A stretch of DNA of 64,000 bases from Leucobacter ruminantium (GTDB lineage: Bacteria > Actinomycetota > Actinomycetes > Actinomycetales > Microbacteriaceae), in the NCBI RefSeq assembly GCF_017565705.1, contig NZ_JAGDYL010000018.1, forward strand, positions 1 to 64,000, read 5' to 3'. The notes under the pieces were generated by a model, which saw only the letters and a program-made list of their open reading frames with translations, was not told the DNA's origin and made no database searches. Each line of letters starts with the position of its first letter. Position 1 is the first letter of the stretch. A program made the position numbers and the translations under genes. Positions 42,657 through 50,916 of the stretch are shown piece by piece.

Positions 42657-44330
42657 TCAGCCGAGCACGGAGCCTCCGGTGAGCGCGCGGTGCGCGGTCA
42701 CCGCCTGCTGATCGCTGAGAGACGCGACGTAGTCGAGCACCGCGCGCGCCCTGCCCTGTCTGCGCAGCGCGGCGTCGTCGGCGTCGCCCATCAGCAGCTC
42801 GGGCCGATCCCTCCGCACGCGGAACGCTGCGTCCGTCGCCTCCTCGACCCACTCGAGCAGGCGCCGCGGCGCCCGGACGGCGTCGTCGGTATCGGAGAGC
42901 CACGCGTCGAAGCCGAGCGCCAACTCCTCGACCACCCGCGCTCTGCCGCGCTGAGGCTGCCCGAGCTCCGGGCGCTCGAGCACGAAGTGCGCGTGCACGA
43001 ACTTCAGCACCATCACCTCGTGCCAGGCGCGGCCGTCCAGACGCACGTGACCGCTGCGCACGTGCGGGTGCTCCTCGACCACGATCGAGGTGCGCAGGTG
43101 ATCGATCCAGCGCCGCGTGAAGCTCGATACGGCGCGCTCGCTGTCGATGCCGCCGTCGTAGGGAGCAGCGAGCAGGGCCTCGCCCACCTCAGCGCTCACG
43201 TGACGCACCGCCGCGGTGAACGCGTCGCGGTCGGCGATCCAGCCGTCCTTGCGACGCAGGCGCCGCCACAGCAGTTCGAGCGAGCGGCCGGGCGCGCGGC
43301 GCTCGGCGGCGAGCGCCGGCTCCGGTTCGCCTGCCAGCGCGTCGGCCTCGGCGAGCCAGGCGCGGAACTCCGAGGTGACCGCCGCCTGCTGCAGCACCCC
43401 GGCCCTCGCGAAGTCGTCGAGATCGTGCACGGCGTAGGCGATGTCGTCGGCGAGGTCCATCACGCCGCACTCCACGGTCTGCCGTCCGCGCTCGATCCGA
43501 GGGAATGCGGCGAGCGCCTGCTCCATCTCCTCCGCATCGAGGGAGTAGGCCGAGAACTTCTCGGCGCCGCCGACCGCGTCGGTGCCGACGCCGCGCGGAC
43601 GCTCGTCGGCGGGCAGCTCCGCCTCGGTCACCCCGACCCACGCGGCACGGGTCCAGGGATACTTCAGCGTCGCCGCGCGCGAGGCGGCGGTGAGGTTGAG
43701 GCCGGGGAAATCGCGACCGAGCGTGTCGAGCTGCGTGAGAATGCGGAAACTCTGCGCGTTGCCCTCGAAGCCCTCGGCCAGCCCCAGCCGCTCGCGCGCG
43801 ACTCTGTCGAGCACTCGCTCGCCGAGGTGCCCGAACGGCGGGTGGCCGAGGTCGTGCGCGTGGGCCGCCGCCTGCGCGACGATGGTGTCGCACCCGCCGA
43901 GCCGTGCGACGACGGCGCCGACCGCGTCGTCGTGCGGGCTCTCGCCCCTCGCGAAAGCGGCGTGGCGCGCCTCGCGTCCCGCGAGCTGGGCCGCGATCAC
44001 GCGCGCGACGGCGCTGACCTTGAGCGAGTGGGTGAGCCGGTTGTGCATCACGGGCCCCACGCCCGACTGCGGCACGACCTGGGTGACGTCGGAGAGCCTC
44101 CCGAAATAGGAGGAGAAGCGGATCCGCTCGAGGTCGACCCTGAACTCCTGCACCTCGCCCTCGCGCGCCTCCCAGCCGGGATCGCCGGGCGCACCGAGGT
44201 CGGTCGGTCGGTGCTGCGAGCCCACGTCCTCGACGTAGCGCCGCGCCTCACGCGCCCGCTCGGCGGCGGCGCTCCCGGCCACCGGGGATCCCTCGCCGCT
44301 CTCGACTCGCGCACTCATGCCTCCATTCAT
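42657..44330 (-). CDS. dgt: Deoxyguanosinetriphosphate triphosphohydrolase-like protein
   Basis: 557 residues, HD superfamily. Metal ligands: HNRLTHSLKVS (His), HAHDLGHPPFGH (HD pair) and MDLADDIAYAVHDLDD (Asp). This fits dGTPase, which splits dNTPs to nucleoside and triphosphate. The C-terminal 200 residues are the regulatory helical part. Start is unsure: ATG 44330, or ATG 44318, which has ggagg but only one base before it. Dgt-type enzymes can take part in phage defence by dNTP depletion, but this isolated long form is common in actinobacteria. Confidence 0.88.
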   Translation of the reverse strand: MNGGMSARVESGEGSPVAGSAAAERAREARRYVEDVGSQHRPTDLGAPGDPGWEAREGEVQEFRVDLERIRFSSYFGRLSDVTQVVPQSGVGPVMHNRLTHSLKVSAVARVIAAQLAGREARHAAFARGESPHDDAVGAVVARLGGCDTIVAQAAAHAHDLGHPPFGHLGERVLDRVARERLGLAEGFEGNAQSFRILTQLDTLGRDFPGLNLTAASRAATLKYPWTRAAWVGVTEAELPADERPRGVGTDAVGGAEKFSAYSLDAEEMEQALAAFPRIERGRQTVECGVMDLADDIAYAVHDLDDFARAGVLQQAAVTSEFRAWLAEADALAGEPEPALAAERRAPGRSLELLWRRLRRKDGWIADRDAFTAAVRHVSAEVGEALLAAPYDGGIDSERAVSSFTRRWIDHLRTSIVVEEHPHVRSGHVRLDGRAWHEVMVLKFVHAHFVLERPELGQPQRGRARVVEELALGFDAWLSDTDDAVRAPRRLLEWVEEATDAAFRVRRDRPELLMGDADDAALRRQGRARAVLDYVASLSDQQAVTAHRALTGGSVLG

Positions 44331-44396
44331 AGCAGCCGATTCGCGGGAGGCGACAGGGCGAGGGGTCGGCGCCGACGCGCGCCGCGGCTTCCCGAG

Positions 44397-44402
44397 TACG
44401 CT
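44397..44402 (+). promoter_or_regulatory. -10 box of the gene at 44409 (leaderless)
   Basis: tacgct ends 6 bases before ATG 44409 with no ribosome site. Confidence 0.45.
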
Positions 44403-44408
44403 GGAGCC

Positions 44409-44978
44409 ATGAGCGCTGCAGCGGAATCGGGCAACAGCACGCGGCCCGGGAACATCCCGGCCCTGGAACGCGCGACCGGCCGCGCCTGGGACGACTGGCT
44501 CCGATACTTCGAGGCCGAGGGAGCACGCGAGCTCACGCACGCGGATATCGCCCGCCTCGCCCGTACCCGCATGCCCGAGGGGCTCGACAACCCCGACTGG
44601 TGGGCGCAGGGCGCTGCGATCGCCTACGAGCAGCACGCGGGTCTCCGGGTGCCGGGCCAGTCCTCGTCGGGAACGTTCCGGGTGAGCGCGAGCCGCACGA
44701 TGCCGCTCGACCGAGACGCCGCCATCGACGCCTGGCGCACCGCACACGGCGAGCGAGAGGCGCACCTGGGACACGCGGCGGGAGAGCCGCGTTCATCACG
44801 CACCGAGAAGCGCTCGTTCTGGCGTTTCGGGCTCGACGGAGCCGGCCGCGTCGAGGTCTCGGCGACTCCCAAGGGCGATGACCGGTGCATCCTCGCGGTG
44901 AACCACGACGGCCTGCCGAGCGGAGACCGCATCGAGGCGTGGCGCGGGCACTGGAAAGCGATGCTCGCCGAGCTGTAA
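44409..44978 (+). CDS. Conserved hypothetical protein (DUF4287-like N-terminus)
   Basis: 189 residues that I do not recognise as a characterised family. The N-terminal half (ERATGRAWDDWLRYFEAEGA, then HADIARLARTRMP, WWAQGAAIAYEQHAGLR and SGTFRVSASRT) resembles DUF4287-type domains, which often precede SRPBCC domains; the C-terminal half, with KRSFWRFGLDGAGRVEVSATPK, looks like a strand-rich SRPBCC-type end. Function unknown. The DAG kinase-like gene follows after 19 bases, so co-transcription is likely. Confidence 0.65.
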   Translation: MSAAAESGNSTRPGNIPALERATGRAWDDWLRYFEAEGARELTHADIARLARTRMPEGLDNPDWWAQGAAIAYEQHAGLRVPGQSSSGTFRVSASRTMPLDRDAAIDAWRTAHGEREAHLGHAAGEPRSSRTEKRSFWRFGLDGAGRVEVSATPKGDDRCILAVNHDGLPSGDRIEAWRGHWKAMLAEL

Positions 44979-44997
44979 TTCGGACGAAGGGAGAACC

Positions 44998-45957
44998 ATG
45001 GGTGAGCGGATCGGGATCGTCTGGAACCCGTCGAAGGTCGAAGAGGCGGAGCTGCGGGACGCGCTCAGCGTCGCGCTCGCGGAGTCGCCCGGGCACGAGG
45101 AGGCGGACTGCCTCTGGTTCGAGACCACCGTGGACGACCCCGGACAGGGGGCCGCGGCAGAGGCGCTCGAGCAGGGCTGCGACCTCGTGATCGCGGCGGG
45201 CGGCGACGGCACCGTGCGCGCGGTCGCGGAGCGGCTGGGCGAGAGCGGCGCCGCTGCGGCCGAGCTCGGGCTGGTGCCGCTCGGCACCGGCAATCTGCTA
45301 GCCCGCAACCTCGGCGTCCCCCTCGGCGACGCGCGAGCCGCCTTCGCGCTCGCACTCGCCGGAACCGCCTCCCCGCTCGACCTCGGCGAGGTGCGATCAC
45401 GCACGGCCGACGGCGCGGAGGAGCGCCGCGGCTTCGTCGTGATGGTCGGCTTCGGGATCGATGCGCAGATGATCGTCGAGACCGACGACGAGCTGAAGGC
45501 CAAGGCCGGCTGGCTCGCCTACGTCGAGTCGCTCGGCCGCGCTGCATCGAGCACGGAGGTCGTCGAGGCGTCCCTGAGCCTCGACGGCGGCGATCCCTCG
45601 CCCGTCCCCGCCCACACCCTGCTGGTCGCGAACTGCGGCAGCATCCAGGGAGGGATCACTCTTCTGCCGGATGCGGCACCCGACGACGGCGAACTCGACC
45701 TGCTCGTACTGAGCGCGGACACCGCCGGCGCCTGGTTCGACACGATGAAGAACATGATGTGGGACAACGGGCTGAAGCGGCTCGTCGCAGGAGGCGGAAC
45801 GGCCGAGAGCTCGGAGTCGACCACCCACCTGCGCGCACGAGAGGTGCGCGTCGAGCTGCCCGAACCGCTCGCCTTCGAGATCGACGGCGAAGACGTCGGA
45901 GAGGTCGCCGCGTTCGAGGTGCGGATCCTGCCCGGCGCGCTGCGGGTGCGCGGGTAG
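44998..45957 (+). CDS. Diacylglycerol/lipid kinase family protein
   Basis: 319 residues with the NAD-kinase-like catalytic domain: IGIVWNPSK at the start, IAAGGDGTVRAVAE (the GGDGT ATP loop), LGLVPLGTGNLLARNL and a C-terminal DAGK beta-sandwich ending in FEIDGEDVGEV, where the Asp lies in the second-domain pocket. Members phosphorylate diacylglycerol, sphingoid bases or related lipids at the membrane. ATG 44998 has gaagggag upstream at 6 bases. Confidence 0.87.
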   Translation: MGERIGIVWNPSKVEEAELRDALSVALAESPGHEEADCLWFETTVDDPGQGAAAEALEQGCDLVIAAGGDGTVRAVAERLGESGAAAAELGLVPLGTGNLLARNLGVPLGDARAAFALALAGTASPLDLGEVRSRTADGAEERRGFVVMVGFGIDAQMIVETDDELKAKAGWLAYVESLGRAASSTEVVEASLSLDGGDPSPVPAHTLLVANCGSIQGGITLLPDAAPDDGELDLLVLSADTAGAWFDTMKNMMWDNGLKRLVAGGGTAESSESTTHLRAREVRVELPEPLAFEIDGEDVGEVAAFEVRILPGALRVRG

Positions 45958-46006
45958 GGAACGAGGCGCGGCGGAAGCCGCGGGAACGGAACGAGGAGGA
46001 ATACCG

Positions 46007-46996
46007 ATGCGTGCGATCGTGATCGAATCGAAGGGCGCGGAGCCCCGGATCGTCGAGGACTCCGAGGCCGAGGAACTGCTGCGGGCGGGCGAGGGATCCG
46101 TGGAGCTCGACGTGCTCCACTCGTCGTTCAACTACAAGGACGGCCTCGCACTCGCGGGCAAGGGCATCGTGCGGTCCTGGCCCCTCATCCCCGGCATCGA
46201 CGTCGTGGGGCGCGTCGCAGCCTCCGCGTCCGACGAGTGGCGCGAGGGCGACGTCGTCGTGCTGAACGGCGACGGGCTCGGCGAGACGCGCAACGGCGGC
46301 TTCGCGACGCGCGCCCGCGTGCGCCCCGACGCCCTCGTGCGGCTTCCCGAAGGGATCTCGCCCGACCGGGCAGCCGCGATCGGAACCGCCGGCTTCACCG
46401 CCATGCTCTGCGTGCTCGCCCTCGAGGACGCCGGCGTCGAGCCCGGGGCCGGCGATCTGCTCGTGACCGGCGCCGCGGGAGGCGTGGGATCGGTCGCGAT
46501 CTCCCTCCTCGCCGGGCGCGGATACCGGGTCGTCGCCTCGACGGGACGCGCCGACGAGCAGGGCGACTACCTGCGGGAGCTGGGCGCCGTCGACCTCATC
46601 GACCGACGCGAGCTGTCGGAGGAGCTCGGCAAGCCCCTGCAGAGCCAGCGCTGGGCGGGCGCCGTCGACTCCGTCGGGTCGACCACGCTCGCGAACGTGC
46701 TCGCGCAGACCGGCTACGGGGGCGCCGTCGCGGCCTGCGGGCTCGCGCAGGGCGCCGACCTGCCGACGACGGTCATGCCGTTCATCCTGCGCGGCGTCAC
46801 CCTGGCCGGGGCGAACTCGGTCGACGCGCCCCGAACGCTGCGGCAGCGGGCCTGGAAGGCGCTCGCAGCAGAGCTCGACCTCGCGGTGCTCGACGGCATG
46901 ACCGAGACCATCGGCCTCGCCGAGACGATCCCGCACGCGGAGCGGATCCTCGCGGGCCGCGTGCGCGGTCGCACGGTCGTCGACGTGAACCGCTGA
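46007..46996 (+). CDS. YhdH/AcuI-type NADPH quinone or acryloyl-CoA reductase
   Basis: 329 residues of the MDR superfamily. Catalytic-domain motif NYKDGLALAGKG and the NADPH loop VTGAAGGVGSVAISLL are typical of the YhdH/AcuI subfamily, which reduces acryloyl-CoA to propionyl-CoA. No zinc-ligand cysteines are present. ATG 46007 follows gaggagg at 7 bases. It lies 49 bases after the lipid kinase gene. Confidence 0.87.
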   Translation: MRAIVIESKGAEPRIVEDSEAEELLRAGEGSVELDVLHSSFNYKDGLALAGKGIVRSWPLIPGIDVVGRVAASASDEWREGDVVVLNGDGLGETRNGGFATRARVRPDALVRLPEGISPDRAAAIGTAGFTAMLCVLALEDAGVEPGAGDLLVTGAAGGVGSVAISLLAGRGYRVVASTGRADEQGDYLRELGAVDLIDRRELSEELGKPLQSQRWAGAVDSVGSTTLANVLAQTGYGGAVAACGLAQGADLPTTVMPFILRGVTLAGANSVDAPRTLRQRAWKALAAELDLAVLDGMTETIGLAETIPHAERILAGRVRGRTVVDVNR

Positions 46997-47109
46997 TCCC
47001 TCGCCGGGACGCCCGCCACCCAGGCAGCTCCCGACCGGCTCCGAGGTTCCTCATCGATTCGCCTGCGAAGGTGGGGGCACCACCCGCCGCACGAGCCCAG
47101 GAGCCCCGC

Positions 47110-47829
47110 TTGCGAAAGTCTCAGAAGATCCTCGTCGCCTCCGGCGTCGGCGTGCTCGCGCTCATCGCGGTCGCCGCCATCGCGGGGCCGATCGTGTACC
47201 GCGACCTCATCGCGGCACCCGCTGCCGAAGCGCCCAGCCTCGGCGCCGACGAGAGCGTGCTCTCGCGCGACGGCGCCGCCCTCGACCCCGCCGACCTCGC
47301 CGGCGAGTGGTCGGTGGGCGAGGGATCGGAGGCGGGCTACCGGGTCGACGAGGTGCTGAACGGAACCGACGTGACGGTGACGGGGCGCACCTCCGACGTG
47401 ACGGGCACCTTCACGATCGCGGATTCGGGCCGTTCGCTCGACGCGGCGAGGCTGACGGTCGACGTCGCCTCGATCGCCACCGACAACTCGTCGCGCGACG
47501 CCTACTTCCGAGATCAGGCGATGCGCGCCGACGAGTTCCCGACCGCGACCTTCGAGCTGACGACGCCCGTCGAGCTCGCCTCCGTGCCCGCGACGGGCGA
47601 GGTCGTGCAGGCGCAGGCGGTGGGCGACCTCACGATCGCGGGCGTCACCCGCTCCGTCACCGCCGACGTCTCGGTGCGCAGCGACGGCCGCGTGGCCGAG
47701 ATCGCGGGGTCGATCCCGATCGTGTTCGCCGACTTCGGCGTGCAGGCGCCGAGCCTCGGCTTCGTGCAGGTCGAGCCGTCCGGCGCCGTCGAATTCCAGC
47801 TCACCGCGGAGCGCGGCCCCGCCGACTGA
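47110..47829 (+). CDS. YceI-family lipid-binding protein with membrane anchor
   Basis: About 239 residues. A single N-terminal helix (ILVASGVGVLALIAVAAIAG) acts as signal anchor, and the external YceI lipocalin-like barrel begins at LAGEWSVGEGSEAGYRV and has TGTFTIADSG, RDAYFRDQAMRADEFPTATF and VTADVSV. YceI proteins bind isoprenoid or amphiphilic ligands. The start TTG 47110 is chosen because aggag lies 7 bases upstream; there is no ATG before the helix. Convergent with the RimK gene at 18-base distance. Confidence 0.82.
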   Translation: MRKSQKILVASGVGVLALIAVAAIAGPIVYRDLIAAPAAEAPSLGADESVLSRDGAALDPADLAGEWSVGEGSEAGYRVDEVLNGTDVTVTGRTSDVTGTFTIADSGRSLDAARLTVDVASIATDNSSRDAYFRDQAMRADEFPTATFELTTPVELASVPATGEVVQAQAVGDLTIAGVTRSVTADVSVRSDGRVAEIAGSIPIVFADFGVQAPSLGFVQVEPSGAVEFQLTAERGPAD

Positions 47830-47847
47830 GCCGGCGGAGCCGATCCC

Positions 47848-49041
47848 TCACCCCTCGGCGAGATCCTGAGCCGACTTCGGCAGCTTGCGCACACGCGCGC
47901 GTCGGCGCCGCCGCTCCGGGATCATCGAGCGCATCTCCTCGAGCTTCCCGAAGCACAGCAGGCGATCCTCGGCCTCGAGTACCACGTGCTTGCGAGGGTT
48001 CGGGATCACCTGCACACCGCGGTGCAGGGTGAGCACGGTGATGTCGCGGTCCCAGAGCCCGAGCTCCCCGAGCGTCTTGCCCACGTGCTCCGAGCCGTGC
48101 ATCGTGAGCTCCGCGACGCCGTAGCCCGTCGACACCGACAGCCGCTGTCGCACGTCGATCTCGGGGAAGTCGACCTGGTTCGCGATGTAGTCGATGATCG
48201 CACCGGCCACGTCGAGTCCCGTGGCGGCCTCGATCCCCTGCAGCCCGGGCGAGGAGTTCACCTCCATCACGAGGGGACCCTCATCGCCCTCGAGCATGTC
48301 GACACCCGCGACGCGCAGGCCCATGATCTGCGCGGAGCGCACAGCGGCCTGCTCGTATGCCGGATCCAACTGCACGGCCTCCACCGTGCCGCCGCGGTGC
48401 ACGTTCGAGCGGAACTCGTCGCCCGAGGCGATGCGGCGCATCGCCGCGACCACACGGTCGCCCACGACGAGGGCGCGCACGTCGCGGCCGCGGCTCTCCG
48501 AGACGAAGCGCTGGATGAGCACGTTCTGGCGGGTCGAGTGCAGCGTCTCGATGATCGCCTCGGCGACCTTGACCTGCGGGGCGAGGATCACCCCGATGCC
48601 CTGCGTCCCCTCGAGCAGCTTGATGACGACCGGCGCGCCGCCGACGCTCTCGATCGCGGGGCGCACATCTGCGCGATTTCGCACGAACGCGGTGGCGGGC
48701 ATGTCGATGTTGTGGCGGGAGAGGATCTGGATCGCGCGCAGCTTGTCGCGGGCGTTCGAGATGCCCGCGGCGGTGTTGGGGGTGTAGACATCCATCTGCT
48801 CGAACTGCCGCACGACGGCGGTACCGAAGTAGGTGATGGAGTTTCCGATGCGGGGCAGGATCGCGTCGTAGTCTCCGAGCTGCTTGCCGCGGTAGAGCAG
48901 ATCCGGCTCGTCCCCCGCCAGGTCGATGGCGAAGCGCAGCGTGTTGAGCACCTTGATGCTGTGCCCGCGCTGCTCGGCCGCTGCCTGCAACCGCTGGGTC
49001 GAGTACGCCTGTGGGGCGCGCGAAAGAATCGCGAGTTTCAC
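47848..49041 (-). CDS. RimK-like ATP-grasp ligase with C-terminal TrkA-C domain
   Basis: 397 residues. Residues 1-285 are a RimK alpha-L-glutamate ligase: LAILSRAPQAYSTQRL, ILPRIGNSITYFG, VVIKLLEGTQGIGV (ATP-grasp lysine), GRDVRALVVGDRVVAAMRR and VMEVNSSPGLQGIE (metal site). Residues about 310-385 (GYGVAELTMHGSEHVGKTLG... DRDITVLTLHRG... EDRLLCFGKLEEM) form a TrkA-C/RCK-C domain, which binds small ligands such as cyclic dinucleotides. RimK adds glutamates to ribosomal S6 or makes glutamate-tailed cofactors. The fusion suggests ligand control of ligation. GTG 49041. A TATCTT -10 box lies 14 bases upstream of it. Confidence 0.85.
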   Translation of the reverse strand: MKLAILSRAPQAYSTQRLQAAAEQRGHSIKVLNTLRFAIDLAGDEPDLLYRGKQLGDYDAILPRIGNSITYFGTAVVRQFEQMDVYTPNTAAGISNARDKLRAIQILSRHNIDMPATAFVRNRADVRPAIESVGGAPVVIKLLEGTQGIGVILAPQVKVAEAIIETLHSTRQNVLIQRFVSESRGRDVRALVVGDRVVAAMRRIASGDEFRSNVHRGGTVEAVQLDPAYEQAAVRSAQIMGLRVAGVDMLEGDEGPLVMEVNSSPGLQGIEAATGLDVAGAIIDYIANQVDFPEIDVRQRLSVSTGYGVAELTMHGSEHVGKTLGELGLWDRDITVLTLHRGVQVIPNPRKHVVLEAEDRLLCFGKLEEMRSMIPERRRRRARVRKLPKSAQDLAEG

Positions 49042-49066
49042 CGTGGAATCCTGCCAAGATAGATGC

Positions 49067-49546
49067 GTGACCGTACCCCACCATTCAAGCACCCTCACGG
49101 GGTGGCGTGAATGGGTGTCGCTCCCCGGGATCGGGGTTCCGTGGATCAAGGCGAAGGTGGACACCGGCGCACAGACCTCGGCGCTGCACGCGACCGGGAT
49201 CGCCGAGTTCGAGCGCGACGGCGAGTCGTGGGTGCGCTTCACGGTGCACCCCTGGCAGCGGAACGACGCCGACGCCGCGCAGGTCGAACTACCGCTGCAC
49301 GATCGGCGCACGGTGCGCAGCTCGTCGGGGCACGCCCAGGAGCGGCTCGTGGTGCTCACCGACCTCGAGATCGTCGGGCGGCGGATCAGCACCGAGGTGA
49401 CGCTCACCGACCGCGACGAGATGGTCTTCCGCATGCTCGTCGGGCGCGAGGCGCTGCGTCAGGGCTTCGTCGTCGACTCCGCGACCTCGTTCGCGGGTGC
49501 CAAGCCGCCGCGCGAGGTGCGGAGGCGCAACCGCGGTCGGATCTAG
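49067..49546 (+). CDS. Retropepsin-like ATP-grasp-associated protease (RimB type)
   Basis: 159 residues with a single aspartic-protease half: VDTGAQTSALHA (Asp32) and LVGREALRQGFVVDSATS near the end. This family (once annotated as zinc protease) is genetically tied to RimK ligases; in Pseudomonas RimB trims glutamates added by RimK. It is divergent from the RimK gene with only 25 bases between the start codons, so both promoters overlap. GTG 49067; start supported by the reading frame and similarity onset. Confidence 0.85.
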   Translation: MTVPHHSSTLTGWREWVSLPGIGVPWIKAKVDTGAQTSALHATGIAEFERDGESWVRFTVHPWQRNDADAAQVELPLHDRRTVRSSSGHAQERLVVLTDLEIVGRRISTEVTLTDRDEMVFRMLVGREALRQGFVVDSATSFAGAKPPREVRRRNRGRI

Positions 49547-49629
49547 CGCGGATCCCGCCGCGCCGGGAGTGTGACGCCGTCTTACTTGCCGGCTCGCGGG
49601 GCGCCGATGGCGCGCGAGAGCATGGGGGC

Positions 49630-50916
49630 ATGAGCGATCACGACTGTGCCGGGGCGCCGGCCGCCGCGCCGCGCGGCATCCGGCTGAACGCCGTCGATCC
49701 GAGCGGGGTGCCGTTCACGGAGCTCGATCCCTCGCTGCTGCGCGCGCAGCGCACGAGCCTCAAGTGGACCAGATACCCGGCCGATGTGCTGCCCCTCTTC
49801 GTCGCCGAGATGGATTTCACGGTCTCTCCCGTCGTGCAGCGCGCCGTCGTCGACCGAGTGCTGGCCTCCGACACCGGCTACCTCGATGCCGCGGGCCCGC
49901 TGGCCGAGGCGTTCGCCGACTTCGCGAGGGATCGCTGGCGCTGGGAGGTGCCGCACGAGCGGGTGCACCTCGCGACCGACGTCGCCACGGGCATCGTCGA
50001 GGCGCTCCGCGTCTTCCGGCCGGGGGGCGGGCGGATCGCCCTCCCGGTGCCGGTCTATCCGAGCTTCTTCGAGATGCTCGACGAGGTGCCGTTCGAGGTC
50101 GTCGAGATCCCGCTCGCCCCGGCCCCCGCGGCGGCTGCGGCCGACGTCGGCGATCCCTCATCGATCGCACCAGCCCGCCTCGACCTCGAGGCGATCGCCC
50201 GCGCATTCGCCGATGGCATCGACGCGTTCCTGCTCTGCAACCCGCACAACCCGCACGGCACCGTGCACACGAACGATGAGCTCGCCGAGCTCGCGCGCCT
50301 CGCCGCGGCGCACGACGTGCTCGTGATCTCCGACGAGATCCACGCGCCGCTGACGCACCGGGGCTCGTCCTTCGCGCCGTTCGCGCCTCTCGCCGCGGAG
50401 GCCGGAGCTCTCGCGGTCACCGCGACCTCCGCGAGCAAGGGGTGGAACCTCGCGGGGACGAAATGCTCGGTGCTCGTCGCGGCCGACGATCGGACGAACG
50501 AGACGCTGCGCCGTCTTCCTCCCGAGGTGGCCTGCCGCGCGAGCATTCTCGGCCTGCACGCGGGCGTCGCGGCGTTCCGCGACGCCCGCGGCTGGCTCGA
50601 CCGCGCCGTCGCGCAGGTCGAGGCCAACGACGCCCTGCTCGCCGATCTCGTGAGGGACCGGCTGCCCGGTGTGCGGCACACGCGCCCCGACGCCGGTTAC
50701 CTCGCCTGGCTCGACTTCCGCGAGGCCGGCCTGGGCGAGCACCCGCACGCCCGCATCCTCGAGGACGCCCGCGTCGCGCTCGGCGACGGCTCGCACTTCG
50801 GGGCCGGGGGCGGAGGGCACGTGCGCCTCAACCTGGCGTGCGCGCCCGACACGATCCGCGAGGCCGTGGACCGCATAGCCGCCATCCTGCCGTCGGCACC
50901 GAAGGAGACCCCGTGA
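49630..50916 (+). CDS. PatB/MalY-type C-S lyase (cystathionine beta-lyase)
   Basis: 428 residues, fold-type I PLP enzyme. It starts with the family's ELDPSLLRAQRTSLKWTRYP and LPLFVAEMDF, has LLCNPHNPHGTVHTNDEL and VISDEIHAPLTH, and the PLP lysine in TSASKGWNLAGTKCS. MalY/PatB enzymes cleave cystathionine or other cysteine S-conjugates to a thiol, pyruvate and ammonia. Its stop overlaps the metY start (GTGA), so both act in sulfur amino-acid metabolism. ATG 49630 follows gggggc closely. Confidence 0.86.
   Translation: MSDHDCAGAPAAAPRGIRLNAVDPSGVPFTELDPSLLRAQRTSLKWTRYPADVLPLFVAEMDFTVSPVVQRAVVDRVLASDTGYLDAAGPLAEAFADFARDRWRWEVPHERVHLATDVATGIVEALRVFRPGGGRIALPVPVYPSFFEMLDEVPFEVVEIPLAPAPAAAAADVGDPSSIAPARLDLEAIARAFADGIDAFLLCNPHNPHGTVHTNDELAELARLAAAHDVLVISDEIHAPLTHRGSSFAPFAPLAAEAGALAVTATSASKGWNLAGTKCSVLVAADDRTNETLRRLPPEVACRASILGLHAGVAAFRDARGWLDRAVAQVEANDALLADLVRDRLPGVRHTRPDAGYLAWLDFREAGLGEHPHARILEDARVALGDGSHFGAGGGGHVRLNLACAPDTIREAVDRIAAILPSAPKETP

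Noticed and set aside
42657-44330. dGTPase gene as part of a phage-defence island
   Set aside because: The neighbours are housekeeping-like genes, base composition matches the flanks, and long Dgt forms are common in actinobacterial core genomes.
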